The notes beneath the pieces were generated by a model. That model did not search any database. It saw only the letters and a program-made list of their open reading frames with translations, and was not told the origin of the DNA. 64,000 nucleotides of DNA from Hyphomicrobiales bacterium (lineage in GTDB: Bacteria; Pseudomonadota; Alphaproteobacteria; Rhizobiales; Rhizobiaceae). Below are positions 35,332 to 44,720 of this stretch, one piece after another (position 1 is the stretch's first letter; each line of letters starts with the position of its first letter). The stretch covers positions 62,001 to 126,000 of the forward strand of contig UBXV01000022.1 in NCBI GenBank assembly GCA_900469625.1, written 5' to 3'. The position numbers were made by a program, and so were the translations under genes.

Positions 35332-36876
35332 ATGAGCGGTATCGACGAGGGCGACGTCATCCTGGAACTGAAGGACATCACCAAGGCCTATTCCGGCATC
35401 GTGGCGCTCAAGAACGCGGATCTGAAACTCCGGCGCGGCGCCGTGAACGTGCTGGTCGGCGAAAATGGTGCCGGCAAGTCGACGATGATGCGCATCATCG
35501 CCGGCGTGGAAAGGCCGACGCTCGGTGAAATCTGGCTCGACGGTGAGCGCATTCATCTCGGCAGTCCTGCCGACGCAGTCAGCCACGGTATCGGCATCGT
35601 CTTCCAGGAGCTGAACCTCTTCGGCAATCTCTCCGTCGCCGAGAACATTTTTGCCACGCGAGAGATGACGCGCGGTCTTCGCGGCATCGATCATCGGGCG
35701 CAGGTCGAGAAGGCCAATGAGTTCCTTAACCGCCTGGAAGCGGGGATCAATGCGGAGACGCTCGCCGAGGACCTGCCGATCGGGCAGCAGCAGCTGGTCG
35801 AGATCGCGCGCGCGGTGTCGCTAGACACGCGCATCCTGATCATGGACGAGCCCACGTCGGCGCTAAGTGCCGCCGAGGTCGATATTCTCTTTCGCGTCAT
35901 CTCCGATCTCAAGGCACGCGGTGTCGCCATCGTCTACATCTCGCACCGGCTGGAAGAGCTGATGCGCATCGGCGACTACATCACCGTCCTGAAGGATGGC
36001 CAGATCACCGGCCATGCCATGGTCAAGGACATCGACACGCGCTGGATCGTGCGCTCGATGATCGGCTCCGATGCCAAGGATTTCGCCAAGCAGGTTGATC
36101 ATGAGCCGGGCGAGGAGATCTTCCGCGCCGAGGACATCTGCCTGCCCCGCGCGCAGGGCGGCTTTGCCGTCGACCATGTTTCGATCGGCGTTCGCAAGGG
36201 CGAAATCCTCGGCATCTACGGCCTGATGGGCGCCGGGCGTTCTGAGCTCTTCGAGTGCATCATGGGCTGCCACGAGCATTCAACGGGCAGCATCTATATC
36301 GACGGGCATGAACTGAAGGACCGCGATACGACACGGCGTATTCGCAACGGACTGGCGCTCATTCCCGAAGACCGCCAGCGCGAAGGGCTGGTGCAAACCA
36401 TGTCGATCGCGGACAACCTGACGATGGCGAGCCTCGGGCAGTTCCTGAGGGCCGGCTTCCACATCGACGTCGCCCGCGAAGTCAAGGCGATCAAGGAGGC
36501 CATCCGCAATCTTTCGATCAAGGCCAGGAATCCCGAGTTCGACGTGACGTCGATGTCGGGCGGCAACCAGCAGAAGGTGGTGATCGGCAAGGCGCTGATG
36601 ACCGGGCCGAAGATCCTGCTGATGGACGAGCCTAGCCGCGGCATCGACGTCGGCGCAAAGGCCGATGTCTTCCTGACCATGCGGCGCCTGGCGGGCGAGG
36701 GGCTCGCCATTCTGTTTTCCACCTCCGACCTCGAGGAGGTCATGGCCCTTTCCGACCGTATCGCGGTCATGAGCAACGGTCGGCTGGTCACCGTGGTCGA
36801 TCGCAGGCACGCGACCGATGAGATGATCGTTTCGGCCTCTGCAGAGGGACATAAAACCAAAAGGATGCATGCGTGA
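35332..36876 (+). CDS. sugar ABC transporter ATP-binding protein (RbsA-type, two ATPase domains)
   Basis: The 514-residue protein contains two tandem ATPase domains. The first has Walker A GENGAGKST, signature LPIGQQQLVEIARA and Walker B ILIMDEPTSALS. The second has the altered Walker A-like IYGLMGAGRSELFE, signature MSGGNQQKVVIGKAL and Walker B ILLMDEPSRGIDVG. This asymmetry is normal for the RbsA/XylG/MglA group. It powers import of the sugar bound by the upstream binding protein. Its stop overlaps the permease start. Confidence 0.93.
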   Translation: MSGIDEGDVILELKDITKAYSGIVALKNADLKLRRGAVNVLVGENGAGKSTMMRIIAGVERPTLGEIWLDGERIHLGSPADAVSHGIGIVFQELNLFGNLSVAENIFATREMTRGLRGIDHRAQVEKANEFLNRLEAGINAETLAEDLPIGQQQLVEIARAVSLDTRILIMDEPTSALSAAEVDILFRVISDLKARGVAIVYISHRLEELMRIGDYITVLKDGQITGHAMVKDIDTRWIVRSMIGSDAKDFAKQVDHEPGEEIFRAEDICLPRAQGGFAVDHVSIGVRKGEILGIYGLMGAGRSELFECIMGCHEHSTGSIYIDGHELKDRDTTRRIRNGLALIPEDRQREGLVQTMSIADNLTMASLGQFLRAGFHIDVAREVKAIKEAIRNLSIKARNPEFDVTSMSGGNQQKVVIGKALMTGPKILLMDEPSRGIDVGAKADVFLTMRRLAGEGLAILFSTSDLEEVMALSDRIAVMSNGRLVTVVDRRHATDEMIVSASAEGHKTKRMHA

Positions 36877-37940
36877 TGACGACAGCAACGCAAACTGCCG
36901 CCGCCGACAGCTTTTCCAGCGGCTCGGCGCTTCTCATGCTCATGAAGCTGAGGACGTTCATCGCGCTTTTCGCGGTGATCATCTTCTTCTCGATCGCCGC
37001 ACCGAACTTTCTTTCGACCGGCAACATGATCCTGATGACCAAGCACGCGACGCAGAATGCGTTCCTGGCGATCGGCATGACCTTCGTCATCATTACCGGT
37101 GGGATCGATCTCTCCGTCGGCTCGATCGTCGGCCTTTGCGGGATGATCGCTGGCGGGCTGATCATGTACGGCGTGGTTATGCCGCTCGGCTACACCATGT
37201 ACTTCAACGTCATCGAAGTGGCGATCATCGTTGCCATCGTCGGCATCCTGATCGGCGCCATCAACGGCCTGCTGATCACCCGGTTGAACGTCGCGCCGTT
37301 CATTGCGACACTGGGCACGCTCTATGTGGCGCGCGGCATGGCGCTCCTTTATTCGGACGGCCAGACATTGCCCAATCTCACGGGGCGCGAGGATCTCGGC
37401 AACCAGGGCTTCAGCTATCTCGGCTCCGGCACGATCTTCGGCTTGCCGGTCTCCGTCTGGATCCTGGTCGTTGTCGCGCTTGGCGCCGGTTATTTTGCCC
37501 GCTTCGTGCCGCTCGGCAGGCACATCTTTGCGGTTGGCGGCAATGAGCGCGCCGCGCGCATGTCGGGTATCCGCGTCAACCGGGTCAAGATGTTCGTCTA
37601 CATGTTTTCCGGCTTCTGCGCAGCGATAGTCGGGCTGGTCATATCGTCTGAACTCATGGCCTCACATCCGGCAACCGGCACCAATCTCGAACTCAACGCC
37701 ATTGCGGCCGCCGTTCTTGGTGGTACATCGATGTCTGGCGGGCGCGGGACGATCGGCGGCACGATCATCGGCGCCTTCGTGATCGGGATTCTCTCGGACG
37801 GATTGGTGATGATGGGTGTCAGTTCATTCTGGCAGATGGTGATCAAGGGACTGGTGATCATCGTCGCCGTGGTTGTCGATCAGGCGCAGCGTCGCCTGCA
37901 GCAACGCGTCACCCTGATGCAGATGGCAAAGGCGGGTTGA
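36873..37940 (+). CDS. sugar ABC transporter permease (RbsC-type)
   Basis: The 355-residue inner-membrane protein has about eight to ten hydrophobic segments and the RbsC-family signature GMTFVIITGGIDLSVGSIVGL and NGLLITRLNVAPFIATLGTL, with VGGNERAARMSGIRVNRVKM as the ATPase-contact loop. GTG 36873 (AAGGA 7 bases upstream, GTGA overlap with the ATPase stop) or ATG 36876 is the start. It forms the channel of the apiose importer. Confidence 0.92.
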   Translation: MMTTATQTAAADSFSSGSALLMLMKLRTFIALFAVIIFFSIAAPNFLSTGNMILMTKHATQNAFLAIGMTFVIITGGIDLSVGSIVGLCGMIAGGLIMYGVVMPLGYTMYFNVIEVAIIVAIVGILIGAINGLLITRLNVAPFIATLGTLYVARGMALLYSDGQTLPNLTGREDLGNQGFSYLGSGTIFGLPVSVWILVVVALGAGYFARFVPLGRHIFAVGGNERAARMSGIRVNRVKMFVYMFSGFCAAIVGLVISSELMASHPATGTNLELNAIAAAVLGGTSMSGGRGTIGGTIIGAFVIGILSDGLVMMGVSSFWQMVIKGLVIIVAVVVDQAQRRLQQRVTLMQMAKAG

Positions 37941-37944
37941 GCAT

Positions 37945-38979
37945 ATGGGCAGCATAAAGGGCGCGCTCATCGGCTGCGGCTTCTTCGCGGTCAACCAGAT
38001 GCACGGCTGGCAGGACTTGGCCGACGTCGAGATCGTGGCGATCTGCGATCGTGATCCGGAACGGCTGCGGGTTGTCGGCGATCAGTTCGATATCTCGCGA
38101 CGCTACACGTCGGCGGAAGCGATGTTTGCCGATGGCGGTTTCGATTTCGTCGACATCGCGACCACCGTCGGCAGTCACCGGGCATTGGTTGAACTTGCCG
38201 CCTTCCACAAGATCCCCGCGATCTGCCAGAAGCCGTTCGCGCCGACGCTCGATGATGCCAAGGCCATGGTCAAGGCGGCCGACGAGGCCGGCATCGCCCT
38301 GATGATCCACGAGAATTTTCGCTGGCAGACGCCCATCCTCGCGGTGAAGGCAGTGCTTGAAAGCGGGGCGATCGGCGTGCCGTTCTGGGGCCGCATCTCG
38401 TTTCGCTCCGGCTTCGACGTCTTTTCGGGCCAACCTTATCTTGCCAAAGGAAGGCGTTTCATCATCGAGGATCTCGGCATCCATTCGCTTGATATCGCTC
38501 GCTTCCTGTTCGGCGATGTGAGCCGGATGACCGCCCGCACGGCACGCATCAACAAGGCAATTGCCGGCGAGGATGTTGCGACGATGCTGCTCGATCACGA
38601 CAACGGCATAACCTCCATCGTCGACGTCAGCTACGCGACGAAACTGCCCGAGGAGCCGTTTCCGGAGACCTTCGTGGAAATCGACGGCAGCGAGGGGACC
38701 TTGCGCCTCGGCAAAGACTACAGGCTGACCGTCCATTCCGCTGATGGAACAAGGGAGAGTGTCGTTGCACCGAACCTGCTGCCCTGGGCTTCGCGACCCT
38801 GGCACAATATCCAGGAAAGCGTCGCGCTGATCCAGAAGCATTGGGTCGAGCGCCTCGCCTCCGGGCAGCAACCGGATACGTCGGGCCGGGACAATCTGAA
38901 GACCTTCGCTCTGGTCGGGGCCGCCTATCTAAGTGCCGAGCGCGGCGAAACGGTTGACGTCGGCGAGCTGTTGGCATGA
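37945..38979 (+). CDS. apsD: D-apiose dehydrogenase (Gfo/Idh/MocA family)
   Basis: The 344-residue oxidoreductase has an N-terminal NAD(P)-binding domain (ALIGCGFFAVNQMHGW) and the family sugar motif CQKPFAPTLDDAKAMV, with EDLGIHSLDIARFLFGDV in the C-terminal domain. ApsD oxidises D-apiose to D-apionolactone. Gene order (importer, dehydrogenase, lactonase, RuBisCO-like protein, kinase) supports this over other Gfo/Idh activities. It starts 4 bases after the permease stop and overlaps the lactonase gene by 4 bases. Confidence 0.87.
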   Translation: MGSIKGALIGCGFFAVNQMHGWQDLADVEIVAICDRDPERLRVVGDQFDISRRYTSAEAMFADGGFDFVDIATTVGSHRALVELAAFHKIPAICQKPFAPTLDDAKAMVKAADEAGIALMIHENFRWQTPILAVKAVLESGAIGVPFWGRISFRSGFDVFSGQPYLAKGRRFIIEDLGIHSLDIARFLFGDVSRMTARTARINKAIAGEDVATMLLDHDNGITSIVDVSYATKLPEEPFPETFVEIDGSEGTLRLGKDYRLTVHSADGTRESVVAPNLLPWASRPWHNIQESVALIQKHWVERLASGQQPDTSGRDNLKTFALVGAAYLSAERGETVDVGELLA

Positions 38980-40841
38980 GCCGGGAGATGCTGCGTCTTT
39001 GTGGTACCGCCGAGCGCGAGCCGGAAACCCGCACGCTGGTCGCCGGTGATCTCCGCGTGGAGCTGCAGAACGGCAATCTCGCCGGCTTGCGCTTCCGGGG
39101 GCATGAGGTGCTGCGCGGCATTTCCTTCCTCGTTCGCGACAGGGATTGGGGCACGTGCACAGCCTTGATCACGGATCTCGCGATCGCCGAACAGGACGGG
39201 GGCTTCACGCTGCGTTATCACGCTCGCTTTACGGCACCATCGGGCGCAAATCTCGACTGCAAGGCCACGATTTCCGGCACATCTGACAGCGTGACCTTTT
39301 CTGCCGATTGTATCAGCAACGCGGATTTCGAGACCGCGCGCGCCGGCTTCGTGGTCCTGCACCCCATCGTCGGGGTGGCGGGAGAGCCTGTCGGGATCAG
39401 GCATGGCGACGGTCGCGTCGAGCACGCGCGGTGGCCGAAAGAGATCGAGCCCTGGCAGCCTTTCAAGGACATCGCCGCAATCACCCATCACGTGGCGCGC
39501 GGCATCGTGGCGACGACGGAATTTCAGGGCGATGTCTTCGAAATGGAAGATCAGCGCAACTGGACGGACGCATCCTACAAGACCTATGTCCGGCCGTTGG
39601 CTCTGCCCTGGCCCTATCTTGTGACCAAGGGCACTGCCTTCACCCAGCAGATCTCCGTGCAGATCCGCGCGGAGAAGGATGCCGCGCCCGCGGTCGCCGA
39701 TTCGGATGCGATCGCCGTGAGATTGGTGCCCACGGGGGATCGGCTGCCCGCAATCGGCATCGGTTTGCGGCCGGAATGCCTTGGGGAAGAACTCGCCTCG
39801 CTGCCGCTGCTGCAGACGGTCGGCGCCGAGCATCTGCTCGCCCACTTCGATCCGGGCGCCGGACATGGCATCGATGCGCTCGAGGGATATGCTGCGATCG
39901 CGGCACGGTCCGGGCTCAAGGTGACGCTGGAACTGGCCGTGCCGTGCGTGCGCCCCCTCGCCGAGGAAATGGGCGCGTATGCGGCGCTCGTCCATCAAGC
40001 AGGGTTGCGGCTCGACACCCTGTTCGTCTGTCCGTCCGTCGACCGGCAGTCAACGCCGCCCGGAAGTGCGTGGCCGCCATGCCCTGAACTCGCCGATGTC
40101 TACGCGGCGGCGCGCGAGGCCTTTCCCGGCATTCGCCTTGGCGGCGGCATGATGAGCTACTTTACCGAACTCAATCGCAAGCGGGTGCCGGCGGATCTGA
40201 TCGACTACGTCAGCCACGCCACCTGCCCGATCGTCCATGCGGCAGACGATCTCTCGGTCATGCAGACCTTCGAGGCGCTGCGCCATGTGGTCGACACTGT
40301 CAGGGCTATCTATGGCGACAAGCCCTATCGCATTGGTCCCTCGACGATTGCCATGCGCCAGAACCCTTACGGCAGCGCCACCAAGCAAAACCCCGCAGGC
40401 TCTCGGCTGCCGATGGCCGAACGCGACCCGCGGCACAATGGCCAGTTTGGCGCCGCCTTTGCTTTGGCCTATGCGGCGACTGTCGCTCCGGCAGGACTTG
40501 AGATGCTGACGCTTTCGACGCTTTCCGGCCCGTTCGGGCTTTCGGCCGGGGCAGGAGAGCCGATGGCGAGTGGCGAGCTTCGACCCCTTGGCAAAGTTCT
40601 TGCACGGCTCGGAGCGCTCTCGCGGCGCCCCCTCCATGTGGTCGAGACGTCGCGCCCGGATGCGGTTGTCGGCCTGGCATCGGGCGAGCACCTGCTGCTA
40701 GCCAACATCAAATCGTCCTCGCAACACGTTGTTTTGCCGATGAAACCTTCGCGCGTATTCGATATCGTGACTGAAGAGGAAATTCCCGCAAAGCAGAGAC
40801 TTGCGCTGCCGCCCTACGGCTGTGTCGAGATCGTGCTCTGA
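38976..40841 (+). CDS. apnL: D-apionate lactonase
   Basis: The 621-residue protein is large for a lactonase but matches the unusual ApnL type described in the apiose pathway: an N-terminal beta-rich part (LVAGDLRVELQNGNLAGLRF) and a C-terminal TIM-barrel-like part (LEGYAAIAARSGLKVTLELA, then RLGGGMMSYFTELNRKRVP, and PYRIGPSTIAMRQNPYG). No signal peptide, so it acts in the cytoplasm, hydrolysing D-apionolactone to D-apionate. I could not mark catalytic residues. It overlaps apsD by ATGA. It ends 3 bases before the convergent GntR gene. Confidence 0.83.
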   Translation: MSREMLRLCGTAEREPETRTLVAGDLRVELQNGNLAGLRFRGHEVLRGISFLVRDRDWGTCTALITDLAIAEQDGGFTLRYHARFTAPSGANLDCKATISGTSDSVTFSADCISNADFETARAGFVVLHPIVGVAGEPVGIRHGDGRVEHARWPKEIEPWQPFKDIAAITHHVARGIVATTEFQGDVFEMEDQRNWTDASYKTYVRPLALPWPYLVTKGTAFTQQISVQIRAEKDAAPAVADSDAIAVRLVPTGDRLPAIGIGLRPECLGEELASLPLLQTVGAEHLLAHFDPGAGHGIDALEGYAAIAARSGLKVTLELAVPCVRPLAEEMGAYAALVHQAGLRLDTLFVCPSVDRQSTPPGSAWPPCPELADVYAAAREAFPGIRLGGGMMSYFTELNRKRVPADLIDYVSHATCPIVHAADDLSVMQTFEALRHVVDTVRAIYGDKPYRIGPSTIAMRQNPYGSATKQNPAGSRLPMAERDPRHNGQFGAAFALAYAATVAPAGLEMLTLSTLSGPFGLSAGAGEPMASGELRPLGKVLARLGALSRRPLHVVETSRPDAVVGLASGEHLLLANIKSSSQHVVLPMKPSRVFDIVTEEEIPAKQRLALPPYGCVEIVL

Positions 40842-40844
40842 GCG

Positions 40845-41561
40845 CTACTTCTGGCTCTTGAGGGCGTAGAGCGCGCGGGAGCGTTCGAGGTGCTTGACCA
40901 TGGCCTGCTCGGCGAAATCGGCGTCACGGCTCTCGATGGCGCGGATGATTTCCTCGTGTTCCGAGAGGGTGAAATTCTCTCGCCCCGTCCAGATGAGCAT
41001 TTCGGTATGATAGGATTTCAGCCATCCCAGCATCGCGCCGCTGACGGCCACGAAGATCGGGTTGCCGGAAATTCCGGCGATGCAGTGGTGAAACTCCATG
41101 TCCGCGTCGATGAATGCGTCGGCATCGCCGAGGCTCTGCTTCTGCTTGTCGAGGAGGGCGCGAAGCTCGGCGATATGCGCTGCGCTTGCCTTGGCGGCCG
41201 CTTCGCGAACCATGCCGCGCTCGAAGAAGATGCGCGCGGTCTTCAGGTGCTCAAGAGAATCCGACGAACCAGACAGCATAAGCTTTGCCGGCAGGTCGAC
41301 CTGACGAATGATGGATTCGGCGGTGATGCGCAGCACCTTGGCGCGCTCGCCTTGCGAGATCTCGACGAGGCCCTTGCCCGCGAGCGCCTGCATTGCTTCG
41401 CGGATGGCAGGGCGGCCGACGCCGTAGCGCTCCATGAGTTCACGTTCGGAGGGCATTTCATCGCCCGCCTTCAGTTCGCCGGTTTCGATCATCTGCTTCA
41501 ACCGAGCGAAGACTTCATCGGAGAGTTTTTTGCGGACGATCGGTTCGGAAATGGCGTTCAT
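40845..41561 (-). CDS. GntR-family regulator of the apiose cluster (FadR subfamily)
   Basis: The 238-residue protein has an N-terminal winged helix (GELKAGDEMPSERELMERYG, then VGRPAIREAMQALAGKGLV) and an all-helical FCD domain (FIDADMEFHHCIAGISGNPI, and SEHEEIIRAIESRD). ATG 41561 follows AGGTGA. It is divergent from oiaX and convergent with apnL. The shared 12-mer TTATACCAGTTG at 41654 overlaps the TATAAT box of its own promoter and reappears inside the apnO promoter, so it probably represses both itself and the catabolic units until an apiose intermediate binds. Confidence 0.9.
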   Translation of the reverse strand: MNAISEPIVRKKLSDEVFARLKQMIETGELKAGDEMPSERELMERYGVGRPAIREAMQALAGKGLVEISQGERAKVLRITAESIIRQVDLPAKLMLSGSSDSLEHLKTARIFFERGMVREAAAKASAAHIAELRALLDKQKQSLGDADAFIDADMEFHHCIAGISGNPIFVAVSGAMLGWLKSYHTEMLIWTGRENFTLSEHEEIIRAIESRDADFAEQAMVKHLERSRALYALKSQK

Positions 41562-41653
41562 TGAGTCACCTGATTTGGACAGGTTTGAATATGCATCAAG
41601 TTCCATCCTCGCAACAGTCTCGCCGAGATGGCTTGCAATAACATAAATACTCA

Positions 41654-41665
41654 TTATACCAGTTG
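41654..41665. promoter_or_regulatory. operator TTATACCAGTTG between gntR and oiaX
   Basis: Exact 12-base match to 32632-32643. On the minus strand it contains the TATAAT -10 of the GntR gene (CAACTGGTATAATG). On the plus strand TTGCAA-16-TATACC could be the oiaX promoter, again overlapping the site. One bound repressor would shut both. Confidence 0.7.
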
Positions 41666-41708
41666 ATGTGCCAAAACAAGCCTGTTGCGACGTTGAAGGG
41701 ATAATGAC

Positions 41709-42965
41709 GTGATCCGCCTGACCTACCGGATAGAGACGCCCGGCTCCGTGGAGGCGATGGCGACGAAGATTGCCAGCGACCAGTCGACGGGCACCTTCGT
41801 TGCGCTGCCCGGCGAGACCGAGGAACTCAAGGCGCGGGTTGCCGCGCGTGTCGTCGCGATCCGTGCCTTGCCGTCGACCGATCGTGCCTCTTTTCCCGAT
41901 GAGGCCGGTGGCAACACGCAGTTCAATCGCGCCGATGTCGATATCGATTTTCCGATGGATGCGGTCGGCACCGACCTTGCAGCCTTGATGACGATCGCGA
42001 TCGGCGGCGTCTATTCGATCAAGGGCATGACCGGCATTCGCATCGTCGGGATGAAGCTGCCCGGGGAATTCCAGGCGGCGCATCCGGGCCCGCAATTCGG
42101 CGTCGGTGGCAGCTTTGCGCTGACTGGTGTGAAGCATCGGCCCATTATCGGCACGATCGTCAAGCCGGCGCTGGGGTTGAGGCCGCATGAAACCGCTGAG
42201 ATGGTCGGTGATCTGATCGAGGCGGGCGTCGACTTCATCAAGGATGACGAGAAGCTGATGAGCCCGGCCTATTCGCCGCTGAAAGACCGGGTGGCCGCGA
42301 TCATGCCGCTGATCCTCGATCACGAGCAGAAGACCGGCAAGAAGGTGATGTATGCCTTCGGCATCAGCCACGCCGATCCTGACGAGATGATGCGCAATCA
42401 CGACCTCGTGCTGCAGGCCGGCGGCAATTGCGCCGTGGTAAACATCAATTCGATCGGATTCGGAGGGCTCGCCTTCCTGCGCAAGCGCTCAGGCCTGGTG
42501 CTGCACGCACACCGCAACGGCTGGGATATCCTGACCCGCCATGCCGGCCTTGGGCTGGAATTCTCCGTCTGGCAGCAGTTCTGGCGCCTGCTTGGCGTCG
42601 ACCAGTTTCAGATCAACGGCATCAGAGTGAAATACTGGGAGCCGGATGAAAGCTTCGTGCGCTCCTACAATGCCGTGAGCACGCCGATGTTTTCAGAGAA
42701 AGACGTGGCACTGCCGGTGATCGGTTCCGGCCAATGGGGAGGGCAGGCGCCCGATACGATCAAAGCCACAGGTGGTTCCACCGATCTGCTTTATTTGTGC
42801 GGGGGCGGCATCGTCAGCCATCCGGGCGGCCCGGGCGCCGGTGTGAGGGCGGTGAAGCAGGCCTGGGAGGCGGCGGTCGCCGGTGTGCCGCTCGATACCT
42901 ACGCCAAAGACCATCCGGAACTGGCGCAATCGATTGCGAAATTTGCCGATGGCAAGGCGGCCTAG
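41709..42965 (+). CDS. oiaX: 3-oxo-isoapionate-4-phosphate transcarboxylase/hydrolase, a RuBisCO-like protein
   Basis: The 418-residue protein has the RuBisCO large-subunit fold. IIGTIVKPALGL holds Lys152 (equivalent of Lys175), and DFIKDDEKL holds the activation site Lys178-x-Asp180-Glu181 (the carbamylated Lys201/Asp203/Glu204 of RuBisCO). The second active-site lysine of the KPKLG motif is Ala here, so it cannot be a normal RuBisCO. In the apiose pathway OiaX moves the carboxyl group within 3-oxo-isoapionate-4-phosphate and hydrolyses the product to 3-phosphoglycerate and glycolate. GTG 41709 follows AAGGG. The kinase that makes its substrate is encoded directly downstream with no gap. Confidence 0.9.
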   Translation: MIRLTYRIETPGSVEAMATKIASDQSTGTFVALPGETEELKARVAARVVAIRALPSTDRASFPDEAGGNTQFNRADVDIDFPMDAVGTDLAALMTIAIGGVYSIKGMTGIRIVGMKLPGEFQAAHPGPQFGVGGSFALTGVKHRPIIGTIVKPALGLRPHETAEMVGDLIEAGVDFIKDDEKLMSPAYSPLKDRVAAIMPLILDHEQKTGKKVMYAFGISHADPDEMMRNHDLVLQAGGNCAVVNINSIGFGGLAFLRKRSGLVLHAHRNGWDILTRHAGLGLEFSVWQQFWRLLGVDQFQINGIRVKYWEPDESFVRSYNAVSTPMFSEKDVALPVIGSGQWGGQAPDTIKATGGSTDLLYLCGGGIVSHPGGPGAGVRAVKQAWEAAVAGVPLDTYAKDHPELAQSIAKFADGKAA

Positions 42966-44270
42966 ATGACGTCGCGCCCCCTGATCAGCTACTATGGCGA
43001 CGATTTCACCGGCTCGACCGATGTCATGGAGGCGCTGGCCTCGAACGGGGTCGAGACGGTCCTGTTTCTGAAAACGCCCAACGAAGACCTGCTTTCGCGC
43101 TTTCGTGGCGCGCGCGCCTTTGGCCTTGCCGGCACAAGCCGCAGCGAGACGCCGGAATGGATGGACAGGCATCTGAAAGACGCCTTCACGTGGCTGAAGA
43201 CGCTCGATGCCGAGCTCTGCCATTACAAGGTCTGCTCGACCTTCGATTCCGCTCCACATGTCGGAAGCATCGGCCGGGCGATCGAGATCGGCCGTGACGT
43301 CTTCGGCAAGGAGACGGTGCCACTCATCGTCGGAGCGCCGCAGATCCGCCGTTACACGGCCTTTGGCGAACTCTTCGCCGCCTACCAAGGTCGCAACTAC
43401 CGCATCGATCGCCACCCGGTGATGTCGCGCCATCCGGTCACGCCAATGGATGAGGCCAACCTGCTGCTGCATCTTGCGCGGCAGACGACACTTTCCTCCG
43501 CCATGGTCGACATCGTCTCCATCGTCGAGGGGGGTGAGCCGGAGGAAGCCGATGTGCTGCTCCTCGACGTCATGGACGAGGCGACGCAGGCTGCTGCGGG
43601 CAGGCTGCTTTGGAGAAGCCTCCGGCGCCGGAGCCCTTTCGTGTGCGGCTCCTCCGGCGTCGAATACGCCCTGATTCCGGCCTGGCGTCACGAGGGGCTC
43701 GTCGCAAGCAAACCCGCCTTCGCGGACGCCGGGCCGGTCGATCGCATCGCTGTCGTCTCGGGCAGCGTCTCACCCACGACCGAGCGACAGATTCGCCATG
43801 CGCTGGCTGATGGCTTTGGCGGCGTCACGCTCGACCCGCTCGCGCTATCGGGCGATGGCCGCACGGCGGCGATCGAAACGGCGGTGGAGGCCGGTCTGGC
43901 TGTCCTTGAAGGCGGCAGAAGCGTCGTTCTCTACACGGCAATGGGCCCGTCCGCCGATCGCGGCGGCGAACTCGATTCGTCCGGCGGCGCACGCCATCGG
44001 CTCGGCCGGGCGCTTGGCCAGATCCAGTCCGAACTCGTTTCGCGCGCCGGGCTTGGCCGCGCGGTTGTGGCGGGTGGCGATACCTCCAGCCACGCGCTCG
44101 GCGAGATGGGCATTTCCGCCCTCACGCTCAAAATGCCGCTGCCGCAAACGCCCGGCTCTCCGCTGTGCATTGCCCATGGCGGGCCGGCAGATGGCCTTGA
44201 GATCGCGCTCAAGGGCGGTCAGGTCGGGGGCGACGACTACTTCTCCATGATCCGGGCGGGGAAGGCCTAG
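42966..44270 (+). CDS. oiaK: 3-oxo-isoapionate kinase (four-carbon acid sugar kinase / DUF1537 family)
   Basis: The 434-residue protein starts with the hallmark YYGDDFTGSTDVMEAL of the DUF1537 kinases. It has an N-terminal sugar-binding domain (YKVCSTFDSAPHVGSIGRAI) and a C-terminal nucleotide-binding domain (VVSGSVSPTTERQI, then VVAGGDTSSHALGEMG). It phosphorylates 3-oxo-isoapionate at O4, using ATP, to give the OiaX substrate. It abuts the oiaX stop codon. Assignment to this substrate follows from its pairing with the RuBisCO-like protein. Confidence 0.88.
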   Translation: MTSRPLISYYGDDFTGSTDVMEALASNGVETVLFLKTPNEDLLSRFRGARAFGLAGTSRSETPEWMDRHLKDAFTWLKTLDAELCHYKVCSTFDSAPHVGSIGRAIEIGRDVFGKETVPLIVGAPQIRRYTAFGELFAAYQGRNYRIDRHPVMSRHPVTPMDEANLLLHLARQTTLSSAMVDIVSIVEGGEPEEADVLLLDVMDEATQAAAGRLLWRSLRRRSPFVCGSSGVEYALIPAWRHEGLVASKPAFADAGPVDRIAVVSGSVSPTTERQIRHALADGFGGVTLDPLALSGDGRTAAIETAVEAGLAVLEGGRSVVLYTAMGPSADRGGELDSSGGARHRLGRALGQIQSELVSRAGLGRAVVAGGDTSSHALGEMGISALTLKMPLPQTPGSPLCIAHGGPADGLEIALKGGQVGGDDYFSMIRAGKA

Positions 44271-44623
44271 AGGGTCTCGAAGGAAACGCGCTCCGCAACA
44301 AGCGACATGGACCAACCAGTCAGGACCCTGCGTTTGAGCGGCGGAAATCACCGTTCTCTTCTCCCGTGTCTCGATGCGAACACGCCTGGTCGGCCGGCCA
44401 CATGGCGGCGGAGCCGCCGACCGGTGACCTGGCTACGCCGTCAGCGGGCCCGAAATCTCCGTTCCTGAAATGCGCCAGCTGCGGCTTCCGGCCAGATGAC
44501 GCCGGCAAGCCGTCCGCGGCTGGCATGTCGTGCAGCCAGCGGAAAATTCCGGCACTCGGCCATGCCGTTTTTGGGATCGTCGGACAACGCCTGCGCCAAT
44601 CCTTGTCAGTCATGCAAATAAAG
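44271..44623. other. intergenic stretch after oiaK
   Basis: About 350 bases with a short GC-rich inverted repeat (GGCGGCGGAGCCGCCG near 44404) but no U-run terminator. Small open frames on both strands have no recognisable product. The end becomes AT-rich and holds regulatory sites for the next unit. Confidence 0.5.
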
Positions 44624-44682
44624 CTGTAATACAAGTTTGACAGGTGTGTGATAATCTGTCTAAATATGTGTAATACAGGATG
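44624..44682. promoter_or_regulatory. two putative GntR sites upstream of the acid-sugar unit
   Basis: CTGTAATACAAG (44624-44635) and GTGTAATACAGGATG (44668-44682) share the core TGTAATACA. Reverse complements read CTTGTATTACAG and CATCCTGTATTACAC. Close matches occur at 52323 and 52750, and looser ones at 54325, 56533 and 58173-58196. They lie 40-100 bp before the start codon at 44721. Confidence 0.65.
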
Positions 44683-44720
44683 GCTCGGTAAGCCGACCGA
44701 TTTCGCATACCGGAGGAACA

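Noticed and set aside
41709-42965. Carbon-fixing RuBisCO
   Set aside because: One catalytic lysine is missing and the neighbours are apiose-pathway genes, not Calvin-cycle genes.
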